DNA of 64,000 bases from Cliona cf. orientalis (lineage: Eukaryota; Porifera; Demospongiae; Clionaida; Clionaidae). How positions within the stretch are numbered: position 1 is the stretch's first letter; every line of letters begins with the position of its first letter. Position numbers and translations under genes: made by a program. This document shows, piece by piece, positions 60,560-64,000 of the stretch. The notes under the pieces were generated by a model. The model had not been told where the DNA came from, made no database searches, and was given only the letters and a program-made list of their open reading frames with translations. The DNA lies in assembly GCA_963930775.1 (NCBI GenBank), contig OZ005696.1, positions 6,200,001 to 6,264,000 of the forward strand. The letters run 5' to 3'.

Positions 60560-61558
60560 ATTTATTCTCTATAACAATTTATGTGATCACATGATACACA
60601 AAGGATACAAGAATAGCCTTGGGCTAATACGAGCCTGTACCCTAACTAAGACTTAAGTCTGGATCGAGTTCTTGAAGCAATGGGTGTCCAGGTAGAAGTG
60701 CTGGTAGATGTTACTTTTAGACCAGGTTTTCCACGACAAACGGAATATTGCACATCAGCACCAGGTGGAATATGTAAGGAACAGTCAGAGCCTGAGTCAG
60801 AATCACTATCAGATCCACTAGATGGTAGAGTTGCTCGAACGTGAGGAGGTGCTCTCAGTCTGACCAAGCGAGTAGGAACTTTATACTTTCGCCTTTTCCC
60901 AACAACGGGTGTCCAGCCTTCGTTTCCATCACAAACGTACTTCACACCGTGTGTACCATCATCTTGATGATGGTAAACAATCTCACTGCATGCATTTAGG
61001 TCAATGGCTACTTCTTCATCATGGTCAGATACGTCAGATTCCTTAGACATGTTACTAACAGAGGGATCATCTTCCTGGAGCGGGGACACACTGTGGTCAG
61101 AATCAGGCTTACATTCAGGTGGCAAATTGCAGGTGTCCACTTTCATATCAGACTCAACAGGGTTGGCATTAATTGGAACTTTGGACACACAAGACCCAGG
61201 GGCAGATGGAGCTACATTACTGTTAAAGTTAATAATGGCCTTAGCTTTCCTCTTGTTTCTCCTTCTTCGCTTCTTCTTAGTTTTCTTCAGTTCAATAGCA
61301 CTCAGATTGACAGGCCAAAAGAGGCTGACAGAGAAGCCTGTCCTTGTGGATTTGGCAGTCCACATAGCTCTTTCCAGTCTGAGGTCACTCTGTTGCAACT
61401 GTAGACTCAGTGGCATGGGAAGTCCAAGAGTAGTGAGGCTGGCAAAGTACCCCTCTAACACAGCTACGTGAATAGCCCTGTCAGCCATATTATTTGGTAA
61501 AGGTCGTTTTTTTGTCATTTATTTAACATCAGTAGCTATACTTCTTAGTGCTAGGTGC
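60560..61558 (-). mobile_element. ORF-bearing retroinsertion, copy 2
   Basis: A 999-bp unit flanked by an 18-19-bp direct repeat AGCCA(GA)AAGGGGGGTTCC (60541-60559 and 61559-61576), a length typical of LINE-type target-primed insertion. It contains one long minus-strand ORF and a short 3' region sharing TAATACGAG and CTATAACAATTT with the 43646-43720 segment of copy 1. No poly(A) tail is visible. Confidence 0.78.
60646..61518 (-). CDS. 290-residue basic protein of the retroinsertion (WTAKST family)
   Basis: An intact frame; the conserved start is probably the internal ATG of MADRAIHVAVLEG (about 61488) since the homologous copy begins there. Blocks: LSLQLQQSDLRLERAMWTAKST, GFSVSLFWP, basic KKTKKKRRRRNKRKAKA (nuclear or RNA-binding signal), an acidic Ser-rich linker, THGVKYVCDGNEGWTPV, LVRLRAPPHVRATLPSS, and a C-terminus rich in Ser/Thr ending SRTRSRLKS. 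No named domain was recognised. It is shared with the 43882-44538 ORF, whose similarity is at protein level, which suggests coding constraint during spread. Possibly a LINE ORF1-type nucleic-acid-binding protein or a retroposed host gene. Confidence 0.75.
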   Translation of the reverse strand: MTKKRPLPNNMADRAIHVAVLEGYFASLTTLGLPMPLSLQLQQSDLRLERAMWTAKSTRTGFSVSLFWPVNLSAIELKKTKKKRRRRNKRKAKAIINFNSNVAPSAPGSCVSKVPINANPVESDMKVDTCNLPPECKPDSDHSVSPLQEDDPSVSNMSKESDVSDHDEEVAIDLNACSEIVYHHQDDGTHGVKYVCDGNEGWTPVVGKRRKYKVPTRLVRLRAPPHVRATLPSSGSDSDSDSGSDCSLHIPPGADVQYSVCRGKPGLKVTSTSTSTWTPIASRTRSRLKS

Positions 61559-61711
61559 AGCCAAAAGGGGGGTTCCTGTGCACCCCTGGATCCCCCTCTG
61601 GATCTGCCACTGTAAGGGCATTACAAACAGACTACTAAACGAGAAGAAATTAACGTATGAAAAAGCTCTGGAGCTAGCCCAGGCTATGGAAACAGCCGAA
61701 AAGGACATGAG

Positions 61712-62897
61712 TATGGCATTCCAACACTGACAAAATTGGCAAGCTCAAATATATGATCAAACTTTAGTCAGATATATGGTCAAACTCAAATATGGGGTCA
61801 AAATTGTTGCCTGTATATGATCAAAGCTTAATATATGGTCAAACGAAAGTTATGGTCATTTTGCCCATATATGGTCAAACACGCAGCAAATATATGGTCA
61901 AAATTCAAGAAGATCCCCTTACATAATAGTCACGGATATGACGTATCTATTAGTTAATTGGACTGACGTGACGTCAACAGAATCACAGCCAGAATCCGCG
62001 TTCGCAAATAAAATTCGCGATCGCGCGCACAAACGATCCTTAACCCGCTATGTAGTTCCTGGACCCGCCCCCTCTGGGGACTTGGCCATCTCGCTCCGCT
62101 ACAATCCCTCCTTCGTAGGGCTGGCGCGCGAGACTAGGTACAATCGCACATTGTAAGGTAAGTATGAATGAAATTAGCTGAGCTGCCCTCTCTCTATCTT
62201 TCATAATAAACACTGGGAGACCGAGAGAGGGCCTGGGGATAAGGTAAGACACACCAGGTGCAGTAGGATAATATATTATAGTACATGAATAGCTAGTAGT
62301 TTCATTCATGCTTACCATACTGCTTTAATACCATACAATACAATGTCCGATTGTACCTAGTCTCGCGCACCAGCCCTCCCACGTAGGAGCGGAGCGAACT
62401 TGAATGGTCAAGTCCCCAGACTCCGCCCTAAAGGGGGCGGGTCCGTGAACGTGACTACATAAGGTAAGGATCGTGATAGCCTCGTCCCCAGGCCCCTCCC
62501 AACGCGGAGGGGCCTGGGACGATGCTAGGATCGTGAGTGTACGTTTGTGTGCGCGATCGCGAATTTTATTCGCGAACGCGGATTCTGGCTGTGATTCTGT
62601 TGACGTCACGTCGGTCCAATTAACTAATAGATACGTCATATTCGTGACTATTATGTAAGGGGATCTTCTTGAATTTTGACCATATATTTGCTGCATGTTT
62701 GACCATATATGGGCAAAATGACCATAACTTTCGTTTGACCATGTATTTGAGTTTGATCATATAAAATTTGACCATATATTTGGCTTTGACCATATATAAG
62801 CAACAATTTGATCACATATTTGAGTTTGACCATATATCTGACTCAAGTTTGATCATATATTTGAGCTTGCCAATTTTGTCAGTGTTGGAATGCCATA
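61712..62897. mobile_element. Long-inverted-repeat element inside the gypsy fossil
   Basis: 1,186 bp, with arms of roughly 450 and 550 bp that are inverted copies (TATGGCATTCCAACACTGAC...). A 6-bp direct repeat CATGAG flanks it (61706-61711, 62898-62903). The arms hold many ATATGGTCAAA repeats, a CRE-like TGACGTCA-type segment and CTAGTCTCGCGC/GCGCGAGACTAG. The centre (62160-62340) is non-coding. The right arm is longer because of a nested hairpin. No transposase. Confidence 0.87.
62477..62527. mobile_element. 51-bp hairpin element nested in the right arm
   Basis: TAGCCTCGTCCCCAGGCCCC...GGGGCCTGGGACGATGCTA with a short loop. Flanked by a 9-bp direct repeat GGATCGTGA (62468-62476, 62528-62536). 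The left arm of the host element shows the unoccupied site (ACGATCCTTA near 62033). Ends resemble TAGTCTCG. Confidence 0.87.
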
Positions 62898-63345
62898 CAT
62901 GAGGCACCTGCAGACGACGCAGAGTGCACCAAAAGTACACCACAACACTTCCCAGAAACGAGGTACGGGCCAGAAGAAACAGCCAGCTGCGAGACAAGGC
63001 CAGCATGGCGCCACTCAGCTGTCGTGTTACAGATGTGGAGGAGATCACTTACCCACAAAGTGTCGATTCAAGGACACTGTTTGTCATGCGTGCAAGAAAA
63101 GGGGGCACATCGTGAAGGTGTGCAGGTCCAGGGTCAGTCAAGGAAGGCCCACCAGGAGAACTCATTACGTAGATGAGGAGGACCTGGATCCCCAAGAAGA
63201 AGGAGACAGTGTGTACTCCTTGTTTGCTCTCAAGAGTGAGGCGTGTGAACCTATCATCAAGAACGTGACCATAAATGGAGTTTCTGTGGAGATGGAATTG
63301 GACACTGGTGCTGCTTTTACAGTGATTACACAGATGACATATCAG

Positions 63346-64000
63346 ACGGATACTTCAAAACCTGGACCGTGGACCCTGGACTGGACCGTGGACTGGACTG
63401 TGGACTCAGTTTATGACGACCGTTACCAATCGATTGGTGCAGGATGGGATCTACTCGTAGGCCCAGTCCCCTGTTGTGACTGGTAGCTATATCTCAGTTG
63501 TGTCAGAGCAGATAGCACCTTTACAGATATTATTTCAAGTTGAATCTAGTATGTCTGCAAGCCTTGAACCAATCATCTACATGCCGCAGTGTATGCACTC
63601 CAGTGAAACAAAAGCCATGCTTAGCTTGAGTGGCCCTGATGGCATGTACGGTCACTCACAGTAGGCTATGCTGGTGTAATAGCTATATATAGAGGTCACT
63701 TTTTCAGTAAGAGGACAAACTTCACTGACTATCATGAAGTTGAGTTACTGGGCCAAGGACAGCCTAGCCTTGACAAATCCCAGGAATAGTAATACTGATA
63801 CACTGGGAGAACAATTTTATACCTGTTTTGTATGCAAATATTATAACGTATGTATGTATGATTGTAGCTACATCCATCCAGCATGCACAGGTAAAAGTGA
63901 GACTACTGCATGTCAGGACACTCTCCTGAGTTATTTAGCTACTCTTGTCAGAGTTCACCGTTCTTACTGAGTGACACGTCAAAGTCAGAATTATCACTAC
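63346..64000 (+). other. Unassigned sequence at the right edge
   Basis: It begins with GGACTGGACCGTGGAC repeats (63370-63405) like those in the 18054 MITE. Open frames at 63476-63664 and 63734-63970 look weakly protein-like but match nothing I recognise. May be the start of another gene or more of the repeat stack. Confidence 0.4.

Larger units (their letters stand above)
60317..61612. mobile_element. hAT-like element inside the gypsy fossil, itself carrying a retroinsertion
   Basis: Ends CAGTGGCGGATCCAGG and CCCCCTCTGGATCTGCCACTG are inverted. 5-bp direct repeat TAAGG (60312-60316, 61613-61617), as for the CAGTGGCG element at 20589. The original element is only about 300 bp, non-coding; a 1-kb unit sits inside it at 60560-61558. 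Confidence 0.83.
59653..63345 (+). mobile_element. Ty3/gypsy fossil: LTR, Gag and start of protease only
   Basis: A plus-strand fragment of a second gypsy element. LTR-like 59653-59874 (TGTAG...CACA), then the primer-binding region TTGGCGACGAG as in the first element, Gag from about 59903, two zinc knuckles (CYRCGG, CHACKK) near 63030-63125, and the protease motif LDTGAA near 63300, after which the similarity stops. No reverse transcriptase, integrase or 3' LTR in the window. Broken: at least two large insertions (60317-61612 and 61712-62897) plus several smaller breaks. Older than the 3043-7605 element. Confidence 0.85.

Noticed and set aside
62085-62360. GCGCGAGACTAG...CTAGTCTCGCGC as a separate TAGTCTCG element
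   Set aside because: These motifs face outward as parts of the two arms of the 61712 element and have no direct repeats of their own, so I did not call a further element.
63476-63970. A new gene at the right edge
   Set aside because: Two short frames with no recognised motif, no clear splice borders and close to repeats; left as unassigned.

Overview
The window looks like nuclear DNA of a marine sponge (demosponge, of the Amphimedon type). It is AT-rich, with short GT-AG introns, intron-poor giant surface-protein genes, type-II tRNA-Ser genes with animal A and B boxes, CpG-containing TGCGCATGCGCA promoter motifs, and many DNA transposons, MITEs, a LINE and LTR elements. There are no operons, and a 200-base run of N marks an assembly gap. 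The species assignment is inference from gene style, not from a search.

Two host gene families dominate. (1) Large type I membrane proteins made of a signal peptide, a conserved N-terminal module, a long right-handed beta-helix of GGA(I/V)-type rungs, a short DPVYxxYC module, a Ser/Thr-rich stalk, one transmembrane helix and a short tail. There are two subfamilies. Subfamily I holds gene 1 (1-8153, split by a young Ty3/gypsy element) and gene 2 (9110-12919, intact). Subfamily II holds gene 3 (40029-44741, split by a poly(A)-tailed retroinsertion), gene 4 (46392-49623, one frameshift), gene 5 (49822-52469, pseudogene with a MITE) and gene 6 (56161-59220, intact), plus two small relics. The subfamily II tails end in EYSF/VYSF followed by S/T-E-I, which resembles a class I PDZ ligand. 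(2) VPS10/sortilin-like receptors: gene A (16887-31052, 13 exons, assembly gap, frame problems), gene B (32595-38869, 14 exons, 795 residues, intact) and gene C (53465-55415, a fragment of the 3' exons). Tails of A and B carry an acidic cluster and an [E]xxxLL motif, as expected for Golgi-endosome sorting receptors.

A direct segmental duplication links 38.0-42.8 kb with 54.5-59.1 kb: each copy holds the sortilin tail exons, an antisense tRNA-Ser(AGA) gene in the last large intron, a promoter region, a subfamily II gene and a relic.

Mobile DNA fills the rest: an intact-looking Ty3/gypsy provirus with identical 237-bp LTRs (3043-7605); a 5'-truncated CR1/Jockey-like LINE (about 14.2-16.6 kb); a 4.9-kb P-element-like transposon with 111-bp inverted ends that carries a second, unrecognised convergent gene (21814-26715); foldback elements that begin TAGTCTCG and have 9-10-bp target duplications; other MITE families; and a nested stack at 59.6-63.3 kb where a decayed gypsy fragment holds a hAT-like element that itself holds an ORF-bearing retroinsertion, and, farther along, a long-inverted-repeat element that holds a 51-bp hairpin.
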